From contig DAIRGA010000013.1 in the NCBI GenBank assembly GCA_036794825.1, positions 69,375-133,374 on the forward strand: a DNA stretch of 64,000 nucleotides, read 5' to 3'. Below are positions 52,543 through 61,157 of this stretch, in pieces; positions within the stretch are counted from its first letter, which is position 1; each line of letters begins with the position of its first letter. The notes under the pieces are model-generated. The model had not been told where the DNA came from. It did not search any database and worked only from the letters and a program-made list of their open reading frames with translations. Both the position numbers and the translations under genes were made by a program. Source of the DNA: RZYY01 sp036794825 (GTDB lineage Bacteria; Bacteroidota; Bacteroidia; Bacteroidales; 4484-276).

Positions 52543-53531
52543 TGTGAATCGGAATGCCCATCATTTCGTTTCAGAAACCTCAACCCGGCTTTTTCGTTCA
52601 TAAAGGTAAAAAAGAGCAATGCCATACTCAGCACAATGCTGATTATCAGTAGCTCAGGGCTTTGAACGCTTCCAAAATCATCCACCGAAACGTCAATAGC
52701 ACCGCGATTTACCAGGAAATATACCACCACAGCCGAGGAATTGTTGATGAAGTGGGCAATGATGGGCAGCCACAACGACCCTGACCAAACAAAGAGATAG
52801 CCAAAAATCAGCCCGAGAAGAAACCGTGGTAGAAATCCATAGAATTGCAGGTGAAAAGCGCTGAAAATGAACGCAGAAAGGATAACCGCAGCATGTACAT
52901 TGCCAAACCATGACTTGAAAAGCCTGATCAGTACCGCCCTGAAGAGCAACTCCTCTCCCACCGACGCCAAAACCCCGACAATCAACAGGTTAATCATCAA
53001 TCCGGCGAAAGAAGTTGTGCGTAGAAAAGCTTCTGTTAACTCTTCGGCCTTTTTTTCCGAATCGCGCATCCAGTCCTCCACTGCACCCAATCCGGGAGGC
53101 AGGCTTAATCCCTGGTTCAGCCTGACCAATTCGTTGATGAGAGGTAGCAGCAAATACATCAATAACACCACCGGCAAAATGCCGAACAAACCCGGTAACC
53201 GCTTTAGACCGAGGTAATCACGGATGTCTGCCGAAACCAGAAAAGCAAACAGAAAACCCGGAATAACGAATGCTCCCAACTGGTTCATCATCTGCAAAAA
53301 TTTCATCAGATTGATCTCCAGACGGGTATCCGGAGTTCCGATCCCCGAAAGGGTTTCCAAAACCGGAACTCCAAAAATAAATCTGGCCAGCGCCACACCG
53401 GCAAAGAAACTGATGAGCCAGCAGCAAAGAACGATAAGAAAAAGCACAACCAGCTGTACCACAGCAGGATGGTTTTTAAAAAGAGGTTCCCTGTTAAGCA
53501 TTTCAAACAGCAATTGATGATTGGGGGGCAA
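52539..53531 (-). CDS. CPBP family intramembrane metalloprotease
   Basis: Integral membrane protein of 330 residues with about eight hydrophobic helices. The CPBP (Rce1/Abi-like) glutamic metalloprotease motifs are visible: EExxxR in SVGEELLFRAVLIRLF, FxxxH in FIFSAFHLQFYGFLPRFLLG and HxxxN in PIIAHFINNSS. Bacterial members cleave membrane or prenylated proteins or peptides, but the substrate here is unknown. Start could be 53531 or the Met at 53501 (MLNREPLFKN). It is convergent with selB, overlapping by 4 nt. Confidence 0.85.
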   Translation of the reverse strand: MPPNHQLLFEMLNREPLFKNHPAVVQLVVLFLIVLCCWLISFFAGVALARFIFGVPVLETLSGIGTPDTRLEINLMKFLQMMNQLGAFVIPGFLFAFLVSADIRDYLGLKRLPGLFGILPVVLLMYLLLPLINELVRLNQGLSLPPGLGAVEDWMRDSEKKAEELTEAFLRTTSFAGLMINLLIVGVLASVGEELLFRAVLIRLFKSWFGNVHAAVILSAFIFSAFHLQFYGFLPRFLLGLIFGYLFVWSGSLWLPIIAHFINNSSAVVVYFLVNRGAIDVSVDDFGSVQSPELLIISIVLSMALLFFTFMNEKAGLRFLKRNDGHSDSH

Positions 53532-53668
53532 ACATAAACAAAATTCGAAAGATCACCGGCAATCGGCAGGAGGTCGGATCTGGGGAAAATTTTATCTATC
53601 AGGAATAAGCTGCGGCAAAATTTGATTTCCGCTTAGATGTAAAAATTCTATCTTTGCAGCAACATTTT

Positions 53669-53741
53669 GCCACCTTAGCTCAGTCGGTAGAGCAGCGCAT
53701 TCGTAATGCGCGGGTCGTGGGTTCAAGTCCCATGGGTGGCT
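53669..53741 (+). tRNA. tRNA-Thr (anticodon CGT)
   Basis: Folds as a standard 73-nt cloverleaf without encoded CCA. The acceptor stem is GCCACCT/GGGTGGC (with one T-G pair), the D arm is GCTC...GAGC, the anticodon stem GCGCA/TGCGC encloses TTCGTAA with CGT at 53702-53704, and the T arm GTGGG-TTCAAGT-CCCAT is canonical. It reads ACG codons. It is not tRNA-Sec. Confidence 0.97.
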
Positions 53742-53812
53742 CGAGGTTTTAGCTGGAGACAGTGGAAAAGAGCCAAGATAAATGGAAAAAGTAATTTGGT
53801 TCAGGATGATCG

Positions 53813-54856
53813 TCAATAAAACTCCAGCAGCAGCTTGTTCTCCCTTACAATTGCCGCTTTTACACTGAAAGCACCCTCTCCGCTGAAAATCACCCGTGTC
53901 AAACCCTGAAATCCTTTTCCAGACTGCTCATCGAGATTTTTTACCTGCGAAGCAAATACATCCAGTTGCTCCAGGTGGCTGACAATGGCGCTTTGCCAGG
54001 CATTCCACAATCCGTACTCAAGGGTGAAGAATTGCGAAAACTCAGACGAGGGCTGCACCGTGTCGGCGCCTGTTGGAACAAAGTAGATAAAAGCTTTGTC
54101 GAAGTTTAATACCCTCAGTGTGTCCTCGCCCGATTCGATGCCGGCGCCACCCGGTGAGTAACTCCGCTGCCAGGTTGAAACCCGCTTCTGCCCGGTAGTA
54201 TCAAAGTATTGCAGTGTGGTGCGCATTTTACCAAGCACAAATGGATTTTTGGTCTCTGTTTGCTCCGACTCAAAATTTTCGATCAGGTATTTTACCTCGC
54301 CATCCGGCACCCTTGCCGTAAGATCACGGGTCAGGCTTACCAGGAGGATGGTTTCGCCATTGGAATTAACGATCCGCTCTTTAATGACAACCGAATTGTA
54401 ACTAAATGATTTTGAAGCAAAAAGACTCGTAAAAGAATTGAATTTCCCCAGCGTCTTTTTTCCCTGTTTGTCGAGGTAATAGTTGTCGAGTACGTTTTCG
54501 ATCTGGCAGTTCTCCGACATTGCGATCATCGCCAAAGCCCTAATCATCGCCTGTTGGAAACCCTGCATGGAATCCATCCCGGGATCGGAAATCCCAACTC
54601 CCGTCCGCCGGATTTCATCAGCCTCCCAACCATTTAATAGCCAGGCCGGTAATTCAACCGCTGGGTAAAAGCCCTTGGGGCCGGCAGGGTTGTTCCTGTC
54701 CTGACTTTGATTCGGAGAAACCTGAAATTCAGCATCAAATGTTTTGATGAATGATTCATAACTGCTGTCAACAGGAGTTTTGACGGGTTCCGTCTGGGCA
54801 ATCCCCGTAATTGCCAAAACGAGAAGTGCTGCAATAACAATGAGTGATTTTTCCAT
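53813..54856 (-). CDS. LPP20-like exported protein
   Basis: Exported protein of 347 residues; the ATG at 54856 gives a signal peptide (MEKSLIVIAALLVLAITGIAQ), while an upstream ATG at 54889 lies in the terminator of the preceding gene. The segment PAWLLNGWEADEIRRTGVGISDPGMDSMQGFQQAMIRALAMIAMSENCQIENVLDNYY resembles the LPP20/DUF-type fold in which a G-x-G turn precedes a long helix that repeats alanine-rich turns. The remainder is beta-rich without known motifs. The next gene upstream is also LPP20-like, so they may act together at the envelope; this is contextual inference. Confidence 0.6.
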   Translation of the reverse strand: MEKSLIVIAALLVLAITGIAQTEPVKTPVDSSYESFIKTFDAEFQVSPNQSQDRNNPAGPKGFYPAVELPAWLLNGWEADEIRRTGVGISDPGMDSMQGFQQAMIRALAMIAMSENCQIENVLDNYYLDKQGKKTLGKFNSFTSLFASKSFSYNSVVIKERIVNSNGETILLVSLTRDLTARVPDGEVKYLIENFESEQTETKNPFVLGKMRTTLQYFDTTGQKRVSTWQRSYSPGGAGIESGEDTLRVLNFDKAFIYFVPTGADTVQPSSEFSQFFTLEYGLWNAWQSAIVSHLEQLDVFASQVKNLDEQSGKGFQGLTRVIFSGEGAFSVKAAIVRENKLLLEFY

Positions 54857-54871
54857 TTCGCCGTAAAACAA

Positions 54872-54911
54872 AAAACCCTGACACGCCATCCTTGCGGAAT
54901 GTCAGGGTTTT
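54872..54911 (-). terminator. Rho-independent terminator for the LPP20-like lipoprotein gene
   Basis: Stem AAAACCCTGAC (54872-54882) / GTCAGGGTTTT (54901-54911). On the minus strand it is followed by a T-run, so it ends the transcript of the 54928-55521 gene just before the next minus-strand gene. Confidence 0.85.
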
Positions 54912-54927
54912 CTGCTGCTTTAGATCA

Positions 54928-55521
54928 TTAATAACGCTGATTCTTAAATTCTTCCATCTCCTTCTCGAAAGTCTTCTTGAAGTTTTCGTACTGGAAGTCA
55001 ATTTTCAGTTTATCGTCTTCCGAAATCCTTTTGGCCATGCCGCTAGCGATCTCATCGCCGGCCAGTTCGATGGCTACATAGCATTTGTAGTTGCCTTCGG
55101 CGGTTTTGGTGTACTCCTCGCAGATGGTGCGGATGCCATTGAGTTTCTGGTTGATAACCTCCCTCGACAGCCCTTCGTATCTCTCCTTATCCTCGATGGT
55201 CTGGTTGCTGGTGTAGCTGTTGAAGTAGTTGTCAATCACTGCCTTAACCGTAGTTTCGATAGCTGAAGCAAGTCCAAGACGGGCATTGCTCATGGCTTTG
55301 CGCTTGGCCATGGATTGATTGGTACTTTCTCCTACATTACTTTCTCTAAAGTACTGATTATCACTGAAATACTGAGATCCAGTACAGTACATTTCCACTT
55401 TTGTTTCACCTTTTGGAACAGTGGTTGATTTTTTGGATGATTTGCAACCGTAAAACACCGGCACCGTGATCAAAGCTGCAAGCATCAGCATTGCAAACGA
55501 ACGCAAGTAATTCCTTTTCAT
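54928..55521 (-). CDS. LPP20-like lipoprotein
   Basis: Predicted lipoprotein of 197 residues (hydrophobic run then VFYGCKSSKKS, Cys26). The mature part resembles LPP20-type domains: MYCTGSQYFSDNQYFRESNVGESTNQSMAKRKAMSNARLGLASAIETTVKAVIDNYFNSY, then IRTICEEYTKTAEGNYKCYVAIEL. It ends in a charged helix (ENFKKTFEKEMEEFKNQRY). A strong terminator separates it from the next minus-strand gene. In Bacteroidota such proteins often occur in sets with PEGA-domain and CsgG-like proteins; a PEGA protein lies 6 kb further on. Function is unknown. Confidence 0.65.
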   Translation of the reverse strand: MKRNYLRSFAMLMLAALITVPVFYGCKSSKKSTTVPKGETKVEMYCTGSQYFSDNQYFRESNVGESTNQSMAKRKAMSNARLGLASAIETTVKAVIDNYFNSYTSNQTIEDKERYEGLSREVINQKLNGIRTICEEYTKTAEGNYKCYVAIELAGDEIASGMAKRISEDDKLKIDFQYENFKKTFEKEMEEFKNQRY

Positions 55522-55609
55522 ACAATAAACTTTTTTGTTGGTTAATAATTATGAAGTGCAAACTTAACAATTTCTGGAAATCAAAAGATCAGGAAAAAGT
55601 TTGACCGGG

Positions 55610-56080
55610 ATTCCAGACAATTTTAATACCAAAAGCGAAATAATCCGGGATTCTTATCCGCTTTCCCGACCTTTGTTGTGATGGAATAATCCGCAGGTTT
55701 TTTGAATTTATTACCCGATTTCTGATGTTAACCAATTGATATTAAGGAAATAAGGTTGGTTGATGACGGGGGTATGTTGTCTCTACTAAGGTAATTTTTT
55801 ATGATTAGGTTTTCATGATCCCCAAAAACCTTATCCCGCTTCCCAAACCTTAGTAGGGATGGAATAACCCGGGATTTCATTGACCTTATTACCTTATCCG
55901 GCTGATAAACGGTTGATAATAAGGTAATAAGGTTAGTTGGTGGCGGGGGCTTATTATCTCTACTAAGTTTATTTTTTGATGATAAGGTTTGCCGGGTTCC
56001 CAAAAACCTTATCCTTTCCCCAACCTTAGTAGAAATGGGATACCCCTGGATTTTTGTAACCTTATTGCCGGGTGGATGTT
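55610..56080. repeat. Tandem array of about three 177-nt structured units
   Basis: The phrases ATGGAATAA (55681, 55859; ATGGGATA at 56035) and CTCTACTAAG (55781, 55958) recur at 176-178 nt. Each unit has nested inverted repeats: CTACTAAGG with CCTTAGTAG, and CCTTATTACCTTA with AAGGTAATAAGG-type arms around CTGATAAACGGTTGAT. The array fills most of the 819-nt gap between 55521 and 56341. An AT-rich minus-strand frame (55728-56003) simply reflects the repeats. Confidence 0.75.
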
Positions 56081-56340
56081 TTGATTTTAACCGAAACTTT
56101 GGCAGCAGCAGTCTGTCCGGCCATGCTTGCCGATTCTCCTGCCCATTTTAGTAAGTGTTATCTGCCATTTCGGTTACAAAAGTACGATTTTTATGGTCAG
56201 GACAGGTTCGGATGTTGCACTGTATACTTTCTAAAATGACCGCTAATACTGAATGAAATCGCATGAATGACTTCTCCAAAACTGACTGAGGAGTAACCAA
56301 TTTACGAATGCGTATAAGTATTATCTGCTGCCTAACGTAT

Positions 56341-56661
56341 TTAAGCTTTTTTCTCTATGAACAAACAAAAGCTTCTATCCATGTTGATTTTAAAGTGCCC
56401 AGATTTTAATAACTCTTTTATCTCAGTTGAGTTTTTTAAGATTTTGGCTAAGTCTCTAGCTACTGCCGAGCCATCGGTATTATTACTTACATTTCCATTT
56501 TTGAATTCAAGATTAAATGAATAATTGCTTCGATCTCCAACTTTGGTAAATTCTTCTGAATTCAATTGAATTGATTGTTTAGTCTCGGCAATTTTCAATT
56601 TGCTTGTTATGGTTGCCCGTTGTTTTGTCCATAAATCAACATATTTCTCAGATGATCTCAT
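56341..56661 (-). CDS. Hypothetical protein
   Basis: Open frame of 106 residues from the ATG at 56661 (MRSSEKYVDLWTKQRATITSK); an earlier in-frame start at 56742 adds 27 residues of low quality. The protein is basic and AT-rich in codon use, with no signal peptide and no motif I recognise. The C-terminal part (AVARDLAKILKNSTEIKELLKSGHFKINMDRSFCLFIEKKA) is predicted to be helix followed by strand. It lies alone between the tandem repeat array and the FISUMP lipoprotein gene. I consider it a possible small accessory gene. Confidence 0.45.
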   Translation of the reverse strand: MRSSEKYVDLWTKQRATITSKLKIAETKQSIQLNSEEFTKVGDRSNYSFNLEFKNGNVSNNTDGSAVARDLAKILKNSTEIKELLKSGHFKINMDRSFCLFIEKKA

Positions 56662-56775
56662 ATTTAATTTTTTTTGAATTGGTGTATTTGTAATTGTTAG
56701 ATTGATTAAATTGTTCAGGTGAAAATTTTTAGCTGCAATCAAAGCGCAATTTTTTCTTAATTGCTTAAAAGAAAA

Positions 56776-58296
56776 TTAGTCCATTAAACATCGTACACTA
56801 CCTCCCTCCTCTTTATGGTAATATGTCATATTTAAAACAGCGGCGTCGTAACCCAGAATCAGGTACCAAGCGTAAATGGAAGAGTACTCCACAGAAGACC
56901 ACCATCTGCCTGAGTAAGTGCAGTCGAAAAATTCATTGTAGTAATAGTCGCGGACGCCGCCCGGAAGACCTGAAAATCCACTTTCATTTGTTGCGCCTGT
57001 ATTGGGGCTATTCCAATGTGTTGTCCCGGTGGTTTTCATTTTGCCACCTGCCACATCGCTGCCACCAAGATAATCAATTAAAACTGTCCATTCGTTGTTC
57101 GAAGGCAAATGCCATCCGTCGGGGCAGGCAATCAATGCCGCCGGCCAGTTGTATAATACTCCATAGGTCTGGTAATTGGTTGTGACTTTAGCCTCTACAA
57201 CACTTATTCCCCGGTAGTTGTAAACGTAATAGAAAGGTGAGGTTTTAGAGCCATAGGCAGGTGGGCTAACACTGGGCAGCCACTTCAGATTTTCTTTCAG
57301 CCAGCATTGGTTGCCAATTTGAACGGTCTGGTATTGGTTGCCATCCCTGCTGTCAATAATACTAAGAATACCACACAAGAATGGAATTACAGGAAAATCT
57401 ACTTCCTGTGATGAATATTGTCCGAAAAATGTATAAATCCGATAATGATAATTATGGTTATTCAACTCAATGTCGTTATCTGTAAAATTTGTTTGGCCGG
57501 GGCTCAGATTGTTTTCCAAAGGCTCCCAACTTCCGTTATCAATTTTGCGTTCAATTTTAAAACCTTCGTGGCCGGTTGAATTGTAATTCCAATTCAGGGT
57601 AACGGAGGATGAAGAGTTAGCAATTATTGTTAAGTTTTCAGGGGGCGGAATCGTCGAATCAAAATTACTAAGAGAATAATCTGATGAATGCTGTCCAAAA
57701 TATGCTGAAACTCGATAATTAACCTGGGTATTCAGTTCAAAAGAATTATCAGTTATTGTTGTGTTTGGTGTGGTTGAAAGCACAATCCAATTCCCATCAC
57801 TTCGCTTTCTTTCAATTTTAAATCCTTCATAGCCATCTAAATGGTAACCCCATCTTAAAGTTACGGAAGATATAGAATTTACTGTAATAGTAAAATCTAT
57901 TGGAGCGGGTATTGTTGCAAGAAATGAAGTGTCTTTTGTTGCTGAAGTATTTTGCCCTGCGTATGCATACAACCGGTAATGGTAATAAATTGCAGGGTTA
58001 AGGCTAATAGTGTCAAGATATGCTCGGTCGGTCTTTGGAAAGGTTTGAAAATTTACCTGCCAAGGCTCATCTCCTCTTTTACGTTCAAGTCTAAAACCCT
58101 CAATGTTTCGTTCCTGATATGTCCATGTTATTAGTTTCTCAGTAAACGATACATCTTCAATTTGCAGGTTTTGCGGCGCCCAGGCTTCGGGGTCAAGGGT
58201 GTTGTTGGGATCGAAGGGGTTGCTCCATTCGCGTTCGCAGGTGGCCAGCAGCAGCAAGGCAACCAGGGCAATAGAGAGCGGTAAAAACATTTTCAT
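56776..58296 (-). CDS. Lipoprotein with fibronectin type III repeats and a FISUMP domain
   Basis: Surface lipoprotein of 506 residues (lipobox LLLATC within the first 20 residues; the start at 58296 or 58290 is preferred over 58314). Residues ~40-310 contain three fibronectin type III-like modules that repeat the phrases DFTITVNSISSVTLRWGYHLDGYEGFKIERKRSDGNW and NLTIIANSSSSVTLNWNYNSTGHEGFKIERKIDNGSW. The C-terminal ~190 residues are a FISUMP domain (VQIGNQCWLKENLKW, YGVLYNWPAALIACPDGWHLPSNNEWTVLIDYLGG, GYSGLPGGVRD-like and WWSSVEYSSIYAWYLILG, ending GGSVRCLMD). FISUMP proteins are abundant in Bacteroidota and Fibrobacter, but their role is unknown. The internal fn3 repeats are close enough to suggest recent duplication. 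Confidence 0.8.
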   Translation of the reverse strand: MKMFLPLSIALVALLLLATCEREWSNPFDPNNTLDPEAWAPQNLQIEDVSFTEKLITWTYQERNIEGFRLERKRGDEPWQVNFQTFPKTDRAYLDTISLNPAIYYHYRLYAYAGQNTSATKDTSFLATIPAPIDFTITVNSISSVTLRWGYHLDGYEGFKIERKRSDGNWIVLSTTPNTTITDNSFELNTQVNYRVSAYFGQHSSDYSLSNFDSTIPPPENLTIIANSSSSVTLNWNYNSTGHEGFKIERKIDNGSWEPLENNLSPGQTNFTDNDIELNNHNYHYRIYTFFGQYSSQEVDFPVIPFLCGILSIIDSRDGNQYQTVQIGNQCWLKENLKWLPSVSPPAYGSKTSPFYYVYNYRGISVVEAKVTTNYQTYGVLYNWPAALIACPDGWHLPSNNEWTVLIDYLGGSDVAGGKMKTTGTTHWNSPNTGATNESGFSGLPGGVRDYYYNEFFDCTYSGRWWSSVEYSSIYAWYLILGYDAAVLNMTYYHKEEGGSVRCLMD

Positions 58297-58314
58297 AGCA
58301 GCAGCTTTAATCAT

Positions 58315-58639
58315 GGAAGGGCAAATTTAGAAAAATTGGGGAAATTGAGGGTAAGATTTTGTGTTCATAAAAAAACTTAACCACAATAGGCACATTAGGG
58401 CACATTAGGATTTTTTGGTAACCAGTTCATTCACAAATGTTTTTGTACTTCTTATTCATGGATAAACCTTTCATTGAATATCTCTTTGTCATCCTCAATT
58501 GATGAATCAATTTTTCAGAACTTCTATTGTGTCCTACTGTGCCTATTGTGGTAAAAGAAGATCAGATGCAAAAACACGTAATAATGCCATGAACCGGGTT
58601 TTCTTAGAAGATAGTCTGCGGAGTTTTATTGTAAATGAT
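58315..58639. other. Intergenic region with a terminal-inverted-repeat element
   Basis: ACCACAATAGGCACATTAGG (58380-58399) and CCTACTGTGCCTATTGTGGT (58533-58552) are inverted repeats of about 20 nt enclosing 133 nt. No ORF lies inside. I see nothing else in this stretch. Confidence 0.5.
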
Positions 58640-58873
58640 TTACTCGACTAACCATTCTTTTGTTTTTCCTGAAACCTCTTCGTCAGTGATGTATTTGCCT
58701 TCGTTTACCTGAGTCAGCCCAATTTCGATGACCCGACGCTCATAGTCTTATAAGTCCGCCCGATCTTCCTGTTTGATCTTCTTGAGGTAGGAGTCCAGCT
58801 TTTTCAGAACGGATGTATTCTGAATAGCCAGTATTTCTCTGATCAAAGTGTTCTGAAGTTCTGATGCTATCAT
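58640..58873 (-). pseudogene. Small antitoxin-type protein gene with an internal stop
   Basis: On the minus strand from 58873 the frame reads MIASELQNTLIREILAIQ, then KKLDSYLKKIKQEDRADL, then TAA (58748-58750), then in the same frame DYERRVIEIGLTQVNEGKY and ITDEEVSGKTKEWLVE before a terminal stop at 58640-58642. The two halves together look like a ~76-residue antitoxin of the type that ends with a helical toxin-binding tail. A single TAA interrupts it, so the gene is probably dead. Reinitiation downstream is possible but there is no ATG soon after. No toxin gene is adjacent. Confidence 0.6.
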
Positions 58874-58970
58874 AATGCTGTTTTTTGGCAATAATAAATC
58901 ATTTTTCGATTGTCTTAAACCTATTTAGGGATTGCTTAAAAAAACAATAAGTAATAAAGGAATATTCCTA

Positions 58971-59061
58971 AGCTCTGTGGTTCTCTGCGTATTCTCAGTG
59001 TTTCTCTGTGTCACAGCGATTTAATTTCATTACACAGAGCTACTCAGAGAAAACGCTGAGT
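58971..59061. repeat. Imperfect palindrome in the 3' flank of the LPP20-like gene
   Basis: TCTCAGTGTTTCTCTGTGT near 58992 pairs imperfectly with ACACAGAGCTACTCAGAGA and the following CGCTGAGTG near 59032-59060. This is one of the palindromic repeat types common in Bacteroidota intergenic DNA. It sits just beyond the stop of the minus-strand gene ending at 59105. Confidence 0.45.
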
Positions 59062-59104
59062 GTCAATGAGACGCTAAATAGATTCGGACAACAATTGTTG
59101 ATGA

Positions 59105-60937
59105 TCAAAAATAAAAATCCTTCAGCCCGTAGATGCTGCCGTCGGGGTTTTTCACGGGTTGCCAGGTGCGGACGTAGATTTTTGGGTTGAGGGTGTCGTT
59201 GAGGTCAATCATCAGGAAGAGGTAACCTTTGTCGGCGTAGGTGGACGAGTAGTAGTGCTGGCTGATCTGGATGCCGTAAACCTTTTGGTCGGCCTTCTGG
59301 GTGCGCTTTACGGTGTTTTCTTCAAACTGAATGTTGATGAACTCGTTGCGCCGGAAGTTGGATTCGAGGTTGCGGATGTACTGCTGCTTGGTGTAGGTGT
59401 TGTATTTCACGATTTCGTTGTTGCTGAAGGGGTTTTCCACATCTGTTGCCACATTCAGCACATGCCCCACGATGATCAGCGCTTCGTCGGCAAAGATGGA
59501 TTCGATGTAGTCGAGGCGTTTCAGCGCATAAGCCGTTTTGTAATCCTCCATAAAGCGTATCAGGGCATATTTTTCTTCGGTGGTTCCCCAGGCCTCGCTG
59601 TGGTTCACAATGTCGTTGATGGCTTTGTCGCCCAGCGCAAACGAAACATTGCTGATCAGCCCTTCGCTATTGAAAACGAACACCACGTTTTCGACGAACT
59701 GCCGCCGGTTGTTTTCGTAGGCAAACAGCATGGGCAGCGAGCGTACCATCACTTCATCCCTCACGGCGATGTATTTCAGGGTATCGGTCAAGGGCAGCAG
59801 CGTAACCTGCCCGCTTTTGATCAGCTTCTGGTAATTGGCAAAGGCTTCGGGAGTGAATAGGTTTTCGGTTTGGTCGGGATTTTTACTGTTGATTGCCTCT
59901 GCAATTTTGTTGATTGCCATACGGTAGTTTCGCTGGTCAGGTGCTGGTTCGGCAGTTTGCTGACTTTTGCGGGATTGCAGGTTATCGGGTTTCAGGGTAA
60001 TTTTGGGTTCTATTGGAGCCAATAGGGCAGGCGATCCAACCGGCAGCTTGAAGGTAGCCTCGGCAAAGGTTGGAAGGCTGGTGTTTTCGAGCATGGCTTT
60101 CACTTCGGGTTCGCGGTGTGCCTGATAGAGGTATTGGTATTCCACGATCAGTTGCAACTGAGTGAGATCGGTGGGAAGCAGCGCCAGCCCGCGGCCGTCG
60201 CGGACGGTTTGCACGGTGGAGTAATAATCGCCGGTGTGATAGATAAAATCGAGGTTTTGCACAGCCCGTCCTTTGTAGCTGAAATACAGTTCGACGGTGT
60301 TCATTTTGCCGTCCGGACTCTTGCTGATGCTTCTGACCTCCGGTTTGATCCATGTAAACACCTGCGAAATCCTATCGTTCAATCCTGACAGCAGCGACAC
60401 CTCTTTGCCATCCTGAAAAGTGTATTTCACCTCGCGGTAGTAGGGGTAAGTGCGCATGAGAACGTTTGCCCAGTAATAGTGGCGCAGCGCATCGCCAATG
60501 CGGTGTTCGCTTTCAGCCTTCTCTCCCAATTGCGTGAAATCAATGGCCATGGCGCGGCGCTCGTCAAATTTCTGCTTCATCTCCTCTTTAGAAATAAAAA
60601 CCAGCACCTCCACGCTGCCCCGTTCTTCTTTCAGCAGGCGGTGCTGCGGGTTGGTCAGCACTGCCGTTGAATAGGTCTGCACCACAGCCTCCACATAGGT
60701 TTCCAATCGGTTGTTATGCTCTTTGATGATCTCCCTGAACTCGCTCTGCACCGTCACCGAGATGGAATTGACGAGCATCTCCTGTGCATTGCGCATGGCC
60801 AGCGGGTAAGTTTCACCCGTGCCAACACCCCAGATAAAATTGCCCGAATTCCTGATCTCAGCCACACTTTGAGCAAATGCCGGTTGGATGAAAATTGCAA
60901 GGAGGATTATGGCTGTGAGAAAGATTTTTATTTTCAT
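59105..60937 (-). CDS. Large exported protein with an N-terminal LPP20-like domain
   Basis: Exported protein of 610 residues (signal peptide MKIKIFLTAIILLAIFIQPAFAQ). Residues ~25-140 resemble the LPP20 fold (NSGNFIWGVGTGETYPLAMRNAQEMLVNSISVTVQSEFREI), followed by an amphipathic segment (KAESEHRIGDALRHYYWANVLM) as in DUF4384/CsgG-associated proteins. Residues ~330-600 form a further region of nuclear-transport-factor-2-like appearance (RFMEDYKTAYALKRLDYIESIFADEALIIVG). The neighbour upstream on the same strand is a PEGA-domain protein 220 nt away. The two may form one unit with the LPP20-like lipoproteins at 54-55 kb; this is inferred from gene content only. Confidence 0.65.
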   Translation of the reverse strand: MKIKIFLTAIILLAIFIQPAFAQSVAEIRNSGNFIWGVGTGETYPLAMRNAQEMLVNSISVTVQSEFREIIKEHNNRLETYVEAVVQTYSTAVLTNPQHRLLKEERGSVEVLVFISKEEMKQKFDERRAMAIDFTQLGEKAESEHRIGDALRHYYWANVLMRTYPYYREVKYTFQDGKEVSLLSGLNDRISQVFTWIKPEVRSISKSPDGKMNTVELYFSYKGRAVQNLDFIYHTGDYYSTVQTVRDGRGLALLPTDLTQLQLIVEYQYLYQAHREPEVKAMLENTSLPTFAEATFKLPVGSPALLAPIEPKITLKPDNLQSRKSQQTAEPAPDQRNYRMAINKIAEAINSKNPDQTENLFTPEAFANYQKLIKSGQVTLLPLTDTLKYIAVRDEVMVRSLPMLFAYENNRRQFVENVVFVFNSEGLISNVSFALGDKAINDIVNHSEAWGTTEEKYALIRFMEDYKTAYALKRLDYIESIFADEALIIVGHVLNVATDVENPFSNNEIVKYNTYTKQQYIRNLESNFRRNEFINIQFEENTVKRTQKADQKVYGIQISQHYYSSTYADKGYLFLMIDLNDTLNPKIYVRTWQPVKNPDGSIYGLKDFYF

Positions 60938-61000
60938 GGCTTAACGTTTTTTTGAACACGGATAAGGCGGATTTGTACTGATTTTAATATCTCCTATTGG

Positions 61001-61125
61001 GCGCCTCAACTTGATTTTCTTCATTTACCCCGACCCTAAAGGGAGTGAAGAAAATCAATTTGCTCCCGGAATTTATCCCGATAAAGTCGGGAGGGTTGGG
61101 GCAAACAAATTGATTTTCTGAGCGC
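61001..61125. repeat. Composite palindromic intergenic repeat, third copy of family
   Basis: GCGC ends (61001-61004, 61122-61125) flank CTTGATTTTCTTCA (61010-61023), its inverse TGAAGAAAATCAAT (61046-61059), and CAATTTG/CAAATTG arms further in. The core CTCCCGGAATTTATCCCGATAA and GGGAGGGTTGGGG is shared with the element at 42912-43067, while the arm sequences differ. It lies between the PEGA gene and the LPP20-like gene. Confidence 0.75.
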
Positions 61126-61157
61126 TTCATTGCGTTTTTTTATGAAATAAATTGCAT

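Noticed and set aside
53669..53741. Possible selC (tRNA-Sec) near selAB
   Set aside because: It is only 73 nt long, has no long variable arm, and the anticodon is CGT, so it is tRNA-Thr.
53592..53816. Minus-strand open frame of 74 codons across the tRNA
   Set aside because: It is the antisense of tRNA-Thr, a well-known source of spurious ORFs.
55728..56003. Minus-strand open frame with internal repeats (91 residues)
   Set aside because: The repeats in the protein mirror the 177-nt DNA units; there is no start context or known domain. It is treated as repeat DNA.
55610..56080. CRISPR-like array
   Set aside because: The units are 177 nt, diverged along their whole length, contain internal palindromes, and there are no cas genes in the window.
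58748..58750. Second recoding event in the antitoxin-like gene
   Set aside because: The interrupting codon is TAA, which is not used for selenocysteine or pyrrolysine; simple nonsense is more likely.
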